Source: Sphingomonas mucosissima (GTDB lineage: Bacteria; Pseudomonadota; Alphaproteobacteria; Sphingomonadales; Sphingomonadaceae). From it: a stretch of 64,000 bases of DNA. This document shows positions 55,803 to 64,000 of the stretch, piece by piece. The DNA lies in the NCBI RefSeq assembly GCF_002197665.1, contig NZ_NBBJ01000002.1, positions 310,001 to 374,000 of the forward strand. Direction: 5' to 3'. The notes beneath the pieces were generated by a model. That model ran no database searches, was not told where the DNA came from, and was given only the letters and a program-made list of their open reading frames with translations. The stretch's first letter is position 1. Every line of letters starts with the position of its first letter. A program made the translations under genes and the position numbers.

Positions 55803-56702
55803 ATGTCGGGCGATCTTGCCCTTATCGAACGCTTTCTCGAGATGATGGCGGCGCAGGCTGGCGCGGCTCGCAACACCATCAATGCCTATCGCAGCGATCT
55901 GCTTCTTGCATCCGGCGCGCTTGGAGGGAAGCTCGCCCAGGCCGATGCTGCCGCGGTCGCTCGGCTGGGCGAAGAATGGGCCAGCTTCGCCCGTGCTACG
56001 GTGGCGCGCAAATCCGCCGCGATCAGGCGCTTTTACGCGTTTCTCTTGGAAGAAGGACTCCGGGCCGACGATCCGGGGCAGGCACTGCCGAAGCCGGGAA
56101 TTCGACGCGCACTGCCCAAGACACTCAGCCATGGCGACGTGGAGCGGCTGTTCTCGACTGCCGCGGCTCGACTGGCGGGCAAATCCAAACTTCCTGCCGA
56201 CGTGCGCAACGCTGCGCTGCTTGAGCTGCTCTACGGCTCAGGCCTGCGCGCAACCGAGCTCGTGTCGTTGCCGCGCAATGCGGTTCACCCCGATCGACCC
56301 TTCCTGATCCTCAGGGGCAAAGGCGGAAAGGAGCGGCTGGTGCCGATTTCCGATCGCGCCCGTGCGGCAGTAGCGGCTTGGCGCGACCATGTTGACGGGG
56401 GTTCACCTTATCTGTTCCCCTCCGGCAAATCGCACATTTCACGCGTGAGACTGTTCCAGATCGTCCGAGCGATAGGGGCAGAGGCCGGTATTCCGCCCGA
56501 CCGGATCAGTCCTCATGTCTTGCGGCACGCCTTTGCGACCCATTTGCTGGAGGGCGGGGCGGATCTCAGAGCTTTGCAGGCGATGCTGGGACACGCCGAT
56601 ATTGCGACCACCGAAATCTATACGCATGTTGATCGAGCAAGGCTCATCGCCCTCGTCAATGAGCGCCACCCGCTCGTTGACGCGGACAAGCCGCGCGCCT
56701 AG
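55803..56702 (+). CDS. xerD: Xer-type tyrosine recombinase
   Basis: A 299-residue XerC/XerD-family recombinase that resolves chromosome dimers at dif. The SAM-like N-terminal domain opens the protein. The catalytic residues are present: R149 (GSGLRATEL), Lys in RGKGGKERL (K173 or K176), H238 and R241 (HVLRHAFAT), H264 (LGHADIATT) and the nucleophile Y273. Whether it is XerC or XerD cannot be settled from one gene; the length and the KGGKERLVPI form favour XerD. It is not linked to an island. Confidence 0.9.
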   Translation: MSGDLALIERFLEMMAAQAGAARNTINAYRSDLLLASGALGGKLAQADAAAVARLGEEWASFARATVARKSAAIRRFYAFLLEEGLRADDPGQALPKPGIRRALPKTLSHGDVERLFSTAAARLAGKSKLPADVRNAALLELLYGSGLRATELVSLPRNAVHPDRPFLILRGKGGKERLVPISDRARAAVAAWRDHVDGGSPYLFPSGKSHISRVRLFQIVRAIGAEAGIPPDRISPHVLRHAFATHLLEGGADLRALQAMLGHADIATTEIYTHVDRARLIALVNERHPLVDADKPRA

Positions 56703-56711
56703 CTGCGCACG

Positions 56712-57665
56712 ATGCCGACATTTCTCGATTTCGAAAAGCCGATCGCGGAACTCCAGGCGCGGATCGACGAGCTACGCGACACGGGCGCAGAGGGCGGCGT
56801 GGACATCGCCGCCGAAGTGGCGAAGCTCCAGGCGAAGTCCGACCGCATGTTGCGCGATACCTTTGCCAAGCTGACGCCATGGCAGAAAACTCAAGTCGCG
56901 CGCCATCCTGAACGGCCGCACTTCAAGCATTATGTGGCTGGGCTGTTCGACGAATTCGTTCCGCTCGCCGGCGACCGTGCCTTTGGAGACGATCAGGCAA
57001 TCCTGGGCGGCTTCGCCACGTTCCGCGGGCGGCGCGTGCTAGTCATGGGGCACGAGAAGGGTGACGACACTGCCAGCCGGCTGCGACACAATTTTGGCAT
57101 GGGTAAGCCGGAGGGATATCGCAAGGCGGTGCGTTTGGTATCGTTAGCGGATCGCTTTGGTCTGCCTGTGGTGACGCTGGTGGACACCTCCGGTGCGTTT
57201 CCAGGGTTGCAGGCCGAAGAGCGCGGCCAGGCAGAGGCGATTGCGCGGTCCACGGAAGCTTGCCTTGCAGCAGGCGTGCCGCTGGTCTCCGCTGTTGTGG
57301 GCGAGGGTGGCTCCGGGGGCGCCGTCGCGCTAGCCAGCGGCAATCGCGTGCTGATGTTCGAGCATGCGGTCTATTCGGTGATCTCGCCTGAAGGCTGTGC
57401 CTCAATCCTATGGCGAACCGCGGAAAAAGCCGCCGACGCCGCCGAAGCGATGAAGGTGACAGCGCAGGATCTAAAGGCGCTCGGCGTGATCGACACCATC
57501 GTTGCCGAGCCGCTGGGCGGTGCGCATCGCAGCCCCGCAGCTGCAATCGGGGCGCTAGGTGACGCTATCGAAGGCGCGTTGGGCGAACTCGTTGCGCTGG
57601 ATGCGGTTACGCTGCGCCGTCAGCGTCGGGAGAAGTTCCTCGCAATGGGGCGCGCGCTTAGCTGA
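56712..57665 (+). CDS. accA: Acetyl-CoA carboxylase carboxyltransferase subunit alpha
   Basis: The 317-residue alpha subunit of the carboxyltransferase half of acetyl-CoA carboxylase, first step of fatty acid synthesis. It opens with [15 protein letters not shown], continues [15 protein letters not shown] and has the acyl-CoA loops [19 protein letters not shown] and [23 protein letters not shown], then [17 protein letters not shown]. Both oxyanion loops are intact. It follows xerD by 9 bases. accD is elsewhere. Confidence 0.97.
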   Translation: MPTFLDFEKPIAELQARIDELRDTGAEGGVDIAAEVAKLQAKSDRMLRDTFAKLTPWQKTQVARHPERPHFKHYVAGLFDEFVPLAGDRAFGDDQAILGGFATFRGRRVLVMGHEKGDDTASRLRHNFGMGKPEGYRKAVRLVSLADRFGLPVVTLVDTSGAFPGLQAEERGQAEAIARSTEACLAAGVPLVSAVVGEGGSGGAVALASGNRVLMFEHAVYSVISPEGCASILWRTAEKAADAAEAMKVTAQDLKALGVIDTIVAEPLGGAHRSPAAAIGALGDAIEGALGELVALDAVTLRRQRREKFLAMGRALS

Positions 57666-57673
57666 CAAAAGAA

Positions 57674-57701
57674 AAGGCGGCGAGCATGGGCCCGCCGCCT
57701 T
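57674..57701. terminator. Hairpin after accA
   Basis: AAGGCGGCG and CGCCGCCTT pair perfectly around a 10-base loop, 8 bases past the accA stop. A run of A on the upstream side would give a U-tract on the minus strand transcript, so it more likely ends the Flp pilin mRNA coming from the other side. Confidence 0.6.
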
Positions 57702-57739
57702 GTCCTGCGATGCCAGCGGAAGTTGCCGGACCGACGACC

Positions 57740-57913
57740 TCAACGGGTCGTCGTGTTCATCCTTGTCGAAACAGTGCTGAACGTGGTCGACAGCTGATTG
57801 CCCAGCGTGCCCATCGCCGTGATGGCTGCCACTGCGATCAGTGCGGCAATGAGGCCGTACTCGATAGCCGTGGCACCCTTTGAGTCCTTAATGAATGCGC
57901 GCATCTTCTGCAT
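57740..57913 (-). CDS. Flp family type IVb pilin
   Basis: A 57-residue Flp pilin. The prepilin cleavage region is KDSKG followed by ATAIEYGLIAALIAVAAI; glycine is the expected P1 and the conserved glutamate at +5 is present. The rest is a short tail ending TTTR. It forms the Tad pilus shaft when processed. No tad/cpa genes are adjacent. Another Flp gene lies just upstream on the same strand. The start is at the second likely ATG, with the earlier one giving an unlikely 26-residue extension. Confidence 0.88.
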   Translation of the reverse strand: MQKMRAFIKDSKGATAIEYGLIAALIAVAAITAMGTLGNQLSTTFSTVSTRMNTTTR

Positions 57914-58030
57914 ATTCGATCTCCGATATTGAAACGCTTCAGTCACCCGACCGGCCAAGGTGATCCCCGCTCCGGTATTCACGTCATTCACAGATGCGGG
58001 TTGAAAAACATTTAAGGCGCGCCCGTGCCG

Positions 58031-58234
58031 TCACCTCGCATGAACAACCCGGTCGCTGACGTTATTCCACATGTCGATCGTCACATCCGCGACGCCGCTG
58101 ATGCTCGCCATGGTCGCGATCACGATCAGCGCAGCAATCAGACCATATTCGATCGCTGTTGCCCCTTTGCGGTCACCTAGCAGCCTTCGCCATGTGGCAA
58201 ACGCAGGTTTGATCAAGGCGAAGGCGCGGTCCAT
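58031..58234 (-). CDS. Flp family type IVb pilin, second copy
   Basis: A 67-residue Flp-type pilin with a longer leader (about 24 residues, ending DRKG) and the mature start ATAIEYGLIAALIVIATM. The glutamate at +5 is present. The remainder differs from the neighbour (MASISGVADVTIDMWNN), so the two pilins are diverged and may be major and minor forms. The gene lies 117 bases upstream of the first Flp gene on the same strand and divergent from mutT. Confidence 0.85.
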   Translation of the reverse strand: MDRAFALIKPAFATWRRLLGDRKGATAIEYGLIAALIVIATMASISGVADVTIDMWNNVSDRVVHAR

Positions 58235-58274
58235 GCCTCCTCTGATCGCACGCTTGGCTTAACGAAAGGTCGAC

Positions 58275-58727
58275 ATGATCAACGCGAATCCGACGGAAAC
58301 ACCGATATTTCTGGTGGTTGCTGCGGCGCTGATTGACCGCGACCAGCGCATTTTCGTGCAGCAGCGTGCCACTGGGAAGCAACATGGTGGCTTGTGGGAG
58401 TTCCCCGGTGGCAAGGTTGAGCCGGGCGAGGCGCCTGAAGTCGCGCTCGCGCGTGAACTTGACGAGGAGCTTGGGATCAACGTTGCGCCCAGTGCCCTGC
58501 GTCCGCTGTCCTTTGCGACCGTCTCGTCCGCCGACCGCCACCTGCTGCTTCTGCTGTACTGTGCTCGCGAGTGGACGGGGAGCCCGCGCGCAATTTCCGC
58601 GGCATCGACCCGTTGGGTCCACGTCGAATCGCTGCGCCAACTTGCTATGCCCCCGGCGGACCTCCCGCTGGTCGATGTGCTCGCTCAAGAGTTGAGCCCG
58701 ATTCGCTGTTCTTCGGGCAACGCGTAA
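58275..58727 (+). CDS. mutT: MutT-type 8-oxo-dGTP diphosphatase
   Basis: A 150-residue Nudix hydrolase that cleans oxidised nucleotides from the pool. The Nudix box is complete: GGKVEPGEAPEVALARELDEELGI, with the REL-EE-G residues. GKQHGGLWEFPGG and an AREW segment match MutT. It is divergent from the Flp pilins. AAAGG is upstream. The full length is slightly above E. coli MutT (129). Confidence 0.92.
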   Translation: MINANPTETPIFLVVAAALIDRDQRIFVQQRATGKQHGGLWEFPGGKVEPGEAPEVALARELDEELGINVAPSALRPLSFATVSSADRHLLLLLYCAREWTGSPRAISAASTRWVHVESLRQLAMPPADLPLVDVLAQELSPIRCSSGNA

Positions 58728-58861
58728 GTGCCGGTCACGATCGAGCGATAACGGCCGTGCCTATCCGTACCGAAGTGACGGCTGGCGATAGGTCGCGGTT
58801 GCCACGCTAAGCTGAGCACCGGTTGGCCAATGCGCTTGGGCGCCGCGCGCAGCACGTGCGC

Positions 58862-58963
58862 TCAGAACATCAGGCACGCTCCGGCACCGGCAAGAACAAA
58901 GCCCAGCACCAGCCAATGGTGTGATCGAACCAACCAACGAGAATCGCCATCCACATCGTGCAT
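58862..58963 (-). CDS. Candidate 33-residue membrane microprotein
   Basis: A short frame that opens MHDVDGDSRWLVRSHHW and ends in one hydrophobic span (LVLGFVLAGAGACLMF). CGGAGAG is placed well before the ATG. The frame continues 35 codons upstream without a better start. The product would be a tail-anchored peptide. It could be a chance frame; no homologue is recalled with confidence. Confidence 0.35.
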   Translation of the reverse strand: MHDVDGDSRWLVRSHHWLVLGFVLAGAGACLMF

Positions 58964-59202
58964 AATGCTCTCCGGTGATGGGTCGTCGCGAATAGACGCC
59001 ACTGTCGAGGCTTGGTTTAGCGTCAATGTGCGGCCGTCATATGACAGATGCCGCCGCTTTGGCGGCAACTCTACTTATCGCGCGCGCATTCCTGCCAGCT
59101 CCCGGGTTACCTAGTTTCAAAGGAGCGGAGCCGAGATCGAACTCTGAACGCGGGCAAACGGGCAACTGATCAAGCCGAGAGCCTATGCTGACTCATGCAA
59201 GC

Positions 59203-59276
59203 TGGAGGCCCGACCGGGAATCGAACCCGGGTGCAAGGATTTGCAGTCCTCTGCGTCACCACTCCGCCATCGGGCC
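59203..59276 (-). tRNA. tRNA-Cys (GCA)
   Basis: A full cloverleaf on the minus strand, with the acceptor stem GGCCCGA pairing TCGGGCC, discriminator T, and an encoded CCA at the end. The anticodon loop is CTGCAAA, giving anticodon GCA for cysteine. The T-arm reads GGGTTCGATTCCC, as expected. Upstream, TTGACA (59324-59319) could be a -35 element, but no good -10 follows. Confidence 0.96.
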
Positions 59277-59420
59277 TCGATCGCGTGGAGGCGGGCAGAT
59301 GCGGCGGCGGAGGCAGCCTGTCAAGTTTCTACGTTGGCGCTGCTGCCTCGTCACGATAAAGCGCCACTCTGGATCACAAGTGTATTGCCACAATAAAACA
59401 GTCGTGCGACAGGTGAGAAG

Positions 59421-60089
59421 ATGACGATGATCATGGAACGCCAACCGGATTTCGCCGCCATGCGCACCGCAATGGTGGCAAGCCAGCTTCGCACCAACGC
59501 GGTGTCTGACGCGCGCGTGATTGCGGCAATGGCGAATGTGCCGCGTGAGCAGTTTGTGCCTGCAGAAATGGCCCCGTTCGCCTATCGTGACGATCTGGTT
59601 GCGCTTGGCGGCGGACGATCGCTTAATCTGCCGATCGCTACCGGTCGTTTGCTGACCGAGGCACGATTGCTCCAGAGCGATCATGTCCTTCTGATCGGCG
59701 CGGCCAGCGGATATACGGCTGCAGTGCTGGCGACATTGGTCGCGTCAATCGTAGCGGTAGAGGTTGATCCGGCGCTTATAACACAGGCCCGGACCGCATT
59801 GGGCGCCCATGACGGGATCACGATCGTCGAGGCGCCGCTGGAGGCCGGACATCCCGAGCGCGCGCCGTATGACGTGATGATCGTTGATGGCGCGGTTGAG
59901 CAGCTGCCCGAGCAGCTGATCGCCCAAGTACGGACCGGCGGTCGCATCGTGGGCGGCATCAATGACAAGGGCGTAACCCGTCTCTCCGCCGGCCGCAAAA
60001 GCGACGGTGGCTTCGCCATGATCGACTTTGCCGACATCGATTGCTGTCTGCTGCCCGGCTTTGCCAAGCCGGCGCGCTTCACCTTCTGA
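59421..60089 (+). CDS. PCMT-like methyltransferase (protein-L-isoaspartate O-methyltransferase family)
   Basis: A 222-residue protein of the PCMT family. The start has the family VASQLRTNAVSDARVIAAMANVPREQFVP segment and NLPIATGRLL instead of the classic SxPYxxAxM, a change common in the group found beside tolC in alphaproteobacteria. Motif I is VLLIGAASGYTAAVLA, with EVDP as the acidic end of strand 2, so it binds S-adenosylmethionine. Repair of isoaspartate is uncertain. The TolC gene starts 13 bases after its stop. Confidence 0.85.
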   Translation: MTMIMERQPDFAAMRTAMVASQLRTNAVSDARVIAAMANVPREQFVPAEMAPFAYRDDLVALGGGRSLNLPIATGRLLTEARLLQSDHVLLIGAASGYTAAVLATLVASIVAVEVDPALITQARTALGAHDGITIVEAPLEAGHPERAPYDVMIVDGAVEQLPEQLIAQVRTGGRIVGGINDKGVTRLSAGRKSDGGFAMIDFADIDCCLLPGFAKPARFTF

Positions 60090-60102
60090 AAAACGAGCCG
60101 CA

Positions 60103-61614
60103 ATGAACCGCGTCGCCTTTCTTTCGCTGATTGTCGCTCTGAGCGCCTCGCCTGCTTCGGCAGATACGTTGCGAGAGGCATTGGCGCGGGCTTATCGTGA
60201 AAACCCGACGATCACGGCCAGCCGTGCGCAACAGCGCGCGCTGGACGAGAATGTGCCGCTTGTCCGTGCCGCAGGACGACCGACGCTCGGCACGAATGCA
60301 GGGGTTACCGAGAACTACCTGCGGAGCGGCAATTCCTTCACGACTCCGGAAAAATTGGCACAGGCTCAGCTGGCACTGAACGTGCCTGTTTATCAAGGTG
60401 GCGCCGTCCGCAATTCGGTCCGCGCGGCGGAGACGCGGGTGGAAGCCGGCCAGTTCGGCCTTCGCGGAACAGAGGCGTCGTTGTTTTCGGATGTGGTCGC
60501 AGCCTATAATGATGTGATCCGCGACGAGGCCATTGTCGGCCTCAATGCCCAAAATGTTCGCGTCCTGGAGACCAATCTGCAGGCCAGCCGCGACCGGTTC
60601 CAGGTCGGCGACCTTACTCGCACTGACGTAGCCCAGTCCGAGGCACGGCTCAGCCTGGCGCGTGCACAGCTTCAGAGGGTGCAGGCGACGCTGATCGCCA
60701 GTCGGGAGAATTATGTTCGGCTCGTCGGCGCGGCTCCCGGCGAACTTGCCCCCCCGCCGCCGCTGCCGAACCTGCCGCAGACCGCCGACGGCGCGGTTGA
60801 GGTGGCGTTGCGCGACAATCCTACCTTGCTCGCAGCGCTGAAACAGCAGGAAGCAACCGTCTATGACGTGCGGGTCGCCCGTGCGAGCCGGCTTCCGACG
60901 CTCGGTGTCGGCGCCACCGGCAGTTACGTGAACTACCTCGGCTCGCTTGGTTCGGGAACGGGTCTTGGCGTGGGGCAGTCGGGAACCTCCGCCGGCATTG
61001 GCCTCAATGTCAGTCTTCCCTTCTTCCAGGGCGGGCGACCAGCAGCTCTAGTCCGCCAGGCGCAGGCGACCCGTGCCCAGGCGATCGAGAATGCGACGGC
61101 GGCGGAGCGCCAGGTGATCGCCTCTGCGCGGTCCGCTTTTGCCATTTACCGGTCCTCGCTGGAGGTGATCGAATCATCGGAAGACGCGGTCTCGGCCAAT
61201 CGATTGAGCCTGGAGGGCGTCCGCGCCGAGAACAGCGTCGGCAATCGTACAATTCTCGACATCCTCAACGCCGAGCAAGAATTGCTGAACAGCAAGGTGA
61301 CGCTCGTTACCGCGCGGCGCGACGCTTATGTCGCCGGATTTGCGCTACTTGCGGCAATGGGTCAGGCGGAGGCTGAGGATCTGGGACTGGACGGCGGGCC
61401 GCTATACAACGCGGCGGACAATTTCCGGGCAGTGCGCAACCGCTTCTCCGATTTCAGCGACGGCAAGGCCCCGACCCCGATCGCGCCCTCGACGAACGGC
61501 GTTGCGCCGCAAGATGCGATCCTCAGCCGTCCACTCGATCCGGAGCTCGACAGCAGCAAGGTTGACAGGAGCCCGGCGTTGACCACAGGTGAGAACGCAC
61601 CGAACCGCCGATAG
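60103..61614 (+). CDS. tolC: TolC family outer membrane channel
   Basis: A 503-residue outer membrane protein of the TolC type, which forms the exit duct of tripartite efflux pumps and type I secretion. A signal peptide of about 20 residues ends ASPASAD. Two repeated coiled-coil halves follow (ALARAYRENPTITASRAQQRALDE, and later VEVALRDNPTLLAALKQQ), each with the strand pairs of the barrel. The C-terminal tail (about 60 residues, Pro/Ser-rich) is extra. The PCMT gene precedes it and DUF2497 follows, as in other sphingomonads. Confidence 0.92.
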   Translation: MNRVAFLSLIVALSASPASADTLREALARAYRENPTITASRAQQRALDENVPLVRAAGRPTLGTNAGVTENYLRSGNSFTTPEKLAQAQLALNVPVYQGGAVRNSVRAAETRVEAGQFGLRGTEASLFSDVVAAYNDVIRDEAIVGLNAQNVRVLETNLQASRDRFQVGDLTRTDVAQSEARLSLARAQLQRVQATLIASRENYVRLVGAAPGELAPPPPLPNLPQTADGAVEVALRDNPTLLAALKQQEATVYDVRVARASRLPTLGVGATGSYVNYLGSLGSGTGLGVGQSGTSAGIGLNVSLPFFQGGRPAALVRQAQATRAQAIENATAAERQVIASARSAFAIYRSSLEVIESSEDAVSANRLSLEGVRAENSVGNRTILDILNAEQELLNSKVTLVTARRDAYVAGFALLAAMGQAEAEDLGLDGGPLYNAADNFRAVRNRFSDFSDGKAPTPIAPSTNGVAPQDAILSRPLDPELDSSKVDRSPALTTGENAPNRR

Positions 61615-61647
61615 TCAGTGGTTTCTGGGACGAGGTGGATTGCGCGC

Positions 61648-62127
61648 ATGGGGGATGTCAGCGCCGAGCCGTCGATGGAAGACATTCTGTCGTCCATCAA
61701 GCGCATCATTGCGGAGGAGGGCGATGAACGTCCTCCCCGGCCGCGTCGCAACACGGCGACGCGATCCGCTGCGCCCATGGCGCCGGAACCCAGCGATGCA
61801 GAATCCGAGGAAGTGCTCGAACTGAGCCACCCAATGCCGGCTGCCGCGCCGCGGCCCGCCTCGCCTGCGGAGCCACAGCCGACGCGTGTCGATGCCGAGG
61901 CCGCGGCCTTGCTATCTGAGCAGACCGCACAGGCGACGCGGGGGGCGATTGATGCCCTTTCACGACTGTTGGTGAAGCCGGAGCCACAAAGCGATGGCAC
62001 ACTGGAGGGCTTGGTTCGCGCGATGCTGCGGCCCATGCTGCGTGAGTGGCTGGACGCCAACTTGCCGGACATGGTGGAGAGTATCGTCGCTCGCGAAATC
62101 TCGAAGCTGACCCGGGGCGCAAACTGA
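61648..62127 (+). CDS. DUF2497 (PopZ-like) protein
   Basis: A 159-residue acidic protein of the DUF2497/PopZ type. The N-terminal helix has the PopZ signature MEDILSSIKRIIAEE. A long Pro/Ala/Glu-rich linker follows (about 30-90), and the C-terminus is a pair of helices (LEGLVRAMLRPMLREWLDANLPDMVESIVAREI) used for oligomerisation. In Caulobacter, PopZ anchors the chromosome at the poles. A polar hub role here is by homology. The GTG upstream was rejected. Confidence 0.88.
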   Translation: MGDVSAEPSMEDILSSIKRIIAEEGDERPPRPRRNTATRSAAPMAPEPSDAESEEVLELSHPMPAAAPRPASPAEPQPTRVDAEAAALLSEQTAQATRGAIDALSRLLVKPEPQSDGTLEGLVRAMLRPMLREWLDANLPDMVESIVAREISKLTRGAN

Positions 62128-62247
62128 TCCAACGCCAGGAGTTGTCGGCCTAGTCGTGCGCCCTGAGCTGCCCAATGCTGTCCCGCTCAGGCGGTGCTTC
62201 GGTCAGAGTGATTGTCGCATGGGAAGCGATCTGCTTTACCCCTCCGC

Positions 62248-64000
62248 ATGAGGATGTTCTTTTCCGCCGGTCTGATCGCGCTGGCTGTCATCGCGGCTCC
62301 GTCCGCCGCTCGCCCGCTGACGATCGAGGATCTGACGACGCTGGGCCGCATCGGTGCGCCTACCGTATCGGCCGACGGACGCTGGATGGTCTGGGCGCAG
62401 CGCGAGACCGACGTGGATGCAAACCGCGGGCGCTACGATCTATGGCGACTGGATCTCAGGCGCACGGGCGCGTCGCCGGAGAAGTTGCTCGCTGATCCGG
62501 CGGTGGACGAGAACGATCCACAGATCGTCGGCAGCACGGTCTATTACACGGCTGGCGATGCGGTCTGGTCAGTGCCGGTCACCGGCGGCACGCCGCGCAA
62601 GCTGACTGACTTCAAGGGCGGGTTCAACGGCTTCAAAGTTGCCCCTACCGGCGACAAGCTGGTCGTCTGGGCCGATCGTCTCCCGGGTGCTCCCAACCTC
62701 GAGCCGCCGATGGTGAAGAAGCGCGCCGATGCCGGATCCGGCCGCACATTCGATCGGCTGTTTGTTCGTCACTGGGATACTTGGGCGGACGGCACCCGCT
62801 CGCAGCTTTTCGTCCTGCGGCTGGGCGCCTCGGGCGCTCTTGGGAACGGACGTGCGGTTACCGGCCCGCTGATCGGCGATACGCCCTCCAAGCCATTCGG
62901 CGGCGCAGAGGAAGTGGCGTGGAGCCCCGACGGCAAGATGCTCTACTTCGCCCTGCGCGAGGCGGGGCGGATCGAGGCGACCTCGACCAATCTCGATATC
63001 TTCGAGGTGCCTGCCGACGGCAGCCGCGCGCCGGTGAATCTCACTGACGCGAACGACGGAACCGACAATCTGCCCACCGTCTCTCCGGATGGTCGCAAGC
63101 TCGCCTATTTCGCCATGCATCGTCCGGGATACGAGGCAGATCGCCAGGTGCTGACCGTGCGCGATCTCGCGACCGGCAACGTGGTTTCGCTCACCGCGCG
63201 CTGGGATCGCTCGGTCGGCTCGATTGCGTGGGCATCTGACTCGCGCAGTCTTTACGTCACCGCCGACGACACGCAGGAGACACCGCTGTTCCGCGTGGAT
63301 GCTGCGAGCGGCGAAGTGACGCGGCTGACGCAGCAGGGCCACGTCGGCGCCGTTGTGGTGACCCCGGCCGGGCCGATCGTTGCGCTCGATTCGCTCACTG
63401 CGCCCGCGGATTTCTATCGTGTGGCAGGCGCGGGTGCACCGCAGCGGCTGACCCATGTGAACGCCGCGAAGCTCGCCGGGATCGACATGCCAACCGTCGA
63501 GCGGTTCAGCTTCACCGGCGCCAACAACGACACGGTCTGGGGCTATGCAGTGAAGCCTGCTGGCGGCACGGGCCCCAACGCTGGCAAGGTGCCGGTTGCA
63601 TATATGGTCCATGGCGGGCCGCAGGGATCGAGCAACAACAGTTGGTCCTATCGCTGGAACCCGGCTGTGTTCGCTGGCGCGGGCTACGGCCTCGTTGCCG
63701 TCGATTTCCACGGATCGACCGGTTACGGTCAGGCCTTCACCGACAGCATTCGTAACAACTGGGGCGGCTGGCCACTCGAGGATCTAAAGAAGGGCCTTGC
63801 CGCCGCCACGGCGAAGTTCACCTGGCTCGACGGCGGCAATGCCTGTGCGCTTGGCGCGTCCTACGGCGGCTATATGATGAACTGGATCGAGGGGCAGTGG
63901 CCTGATCGGTTCAAGTGCATCGTCCAGCATGACGGTGTCTTCGACGCGCGTGCCATGGCCTATGAAACCGAAGAGCTGTGGTTTGACGAGTGGGAGCACG
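62248..64000 (+). CDS. S9 family prolyl oligopeptidase-like peptidase (partial)
   Basis: The frame is open to the end of the window; 584 residues are visible. A signal peptide (MRMFFSAGLIALAVIAAPSAA) leads to a beta-propeller of WD40-like PD40 repeats (SADGRWMVWAQRE, SPDGKMLYFA, SPDGRKLAYFA). The catalytic alpha/beta-hydrolase domain begins about residue 410. S538 lies in GASYGGY, the expected nucleophile. The Asp and His of the triad must be beyond the window. Dipeptidyl peptidase or acylaminoacyl peptidase activity is likely. It is exported, probably periplasmic. Confidence 0.9.
   Translation, partial: MRMFFSAGLIALAVIAAPSAARPLTIEDLTTLGRIGAPTVSADGRWMVWAQRETDVDANRGRYDLWRLDLRRTGASPEKLLADPAVDENDPQIVGSTVYYTAGDAVWSVPVTGGTPRKLTDFKGGFNGFKVAPTGDKLVVWADRLPGAPNLEPPMVKKRADAGSGRTFDRLFVRHWDTWADGTRSQLFVLRLGASGALGNGRAVTGPLIGDTPSKPFGGAEEVAWSPDGKMLYFALREAGRIEATSTNLDIFEVPADGSRAPVNLTDANDGTDNLPTVSPDGRKLAYFAMHRPGYEADRQVLTVRDLATGNVVSLTARWDRSVGSIAWASDSRSLYVTADDTQETPLFRVDAASGEVTRLTQQGHVGAVVVTPAGPIVALDSLTAPADFYRVAGAGAPQRLTHVNAAKLAGIDMPTVERFSFTGANNDTVWGYAVKPAGGTGPNAGKVPVAYMVHGGPQGSSNNSWSYRWNPAVFAGAGYGLVAVDFHGSTGYGQAFTDSIRNNWGGWPLEDLKKGLAAATAKFTWLDGGNACALGASYGGYMMNWIEGQWPDRFKCIVQHDGVFDARAMAYETEELWFDEWEH

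Noticed and set aside
55803..56702. Integrase marking an island
   Set aside because: The recombinase has Xer length and motifs, lies between housekeeping genes and has no flanking repeats or cargo.
59120..59200. tRNA-like fragment beside tRNA-Cys
   Set aside because: A T-loop-like GAGTTCGATCTC is seen on the minus strand, but the T-stem does not pair and no acceptor partner exists, so no second tRNA is called.

Overview
The window is chromosomal DNA of a high-GC alphaproteobacterium, almost certainly a member of the Sphingomonadaceae close to Sphingomonas. This rests on gene order and protein character: SURF1 next to thrC, a helicase / S4 / 7Fe ferredoxin / CarD block, an Atm1-type ABC exporter, a PopZ-like DUF2497 protein beside a TolC-like channel, and an NDUFA12 homologue. 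It is mostly core genome. I see no prophage, integrase island, insertion sequence, CRISPR array or rRNA; the only RNA gene I can support is a tRNA-Cys(GCA) near 59.2 kb.

Layout. 0-6.4 kb: end of a SURF1 gene, thrC, prfC, an alpha/beta hydrolase, a 59-residue protein and a BaiN-type flavoprotein. 6.4-12.5 kb: an AT-richer orphan membrane protein, an M23 peptidase, then helicase, S4 protein, fdxA and carD. 12.6-15 kb: three tandem secreted GIN-domain (DUF2807) paralogues. 15-22 kb: rpmG, a GDT1-like protein, dps, a metallophosphoesterase divergent from an ATP-dependent DNA ligase, a TIGR01244-type enzyme, recQ. 22-32 kb: the Atm1-like exporter, clpA, a DUF1192 protein, a quinone oxidoreductase, a two-gene glycine-betaine-type ABC system in which permease and binding protein are fused, and an SDR. 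32-41 kb: a nucleoside transporter, a VUT transporter, argB with an unusual leader, a tightly overlapped yggT / DUF167 / folD / unknown / marC string, and acs. 41-48.7 kb: a fatty acyl-AMP ligase, recX, a double cold-shock protein, DUF192, NDUFA12, DUF2155 (which overlaps aat tail to tail), a lipoprotein and radA. 48.9-57.7 kb: cvpA, an Fe-S scaffold-like protein, a CPA2 antiporter and DUF423 in one overlapping chain; aroK-aroB-DUF2256 on the other strand; an unknown exported protein, a Xer recombinase and accA. 57.7-64 kb: two Flp pilins, mutT, tRNA-Cys, a PCMT-like protein, a TolC-like channel, DUF2497, and an S9 peptidase running off the end.

Many genes are joined by 1-4 base stop/start overlaps, which points to translational coupling: ABC ATPase and permease, aroK-aroB-DUF2256, DUF167-folD, the gene after folD and marC, cvpA through DUF423, and NDUFA12-DUF2155. 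Non-coding interest lies in a family of REP-like paired inverted repeats in at least three intergenic gaps. One arm is identical at two sites 24 kb apart.

Nothing here is clearly a new defence or mobile system. The signals most worth a second look are the three GIN paralogues with a shared C-terminal cysteine pair, an arginine-containing leader reading frame with competing hairpins before argB, the 178-bp antisense overlap of two conserved genes (DUF2155 and aat), the unknown exported protein with its 45-residue membrane partner between aroK and xerD, and the orphan fatty acyl-AMP ligase.
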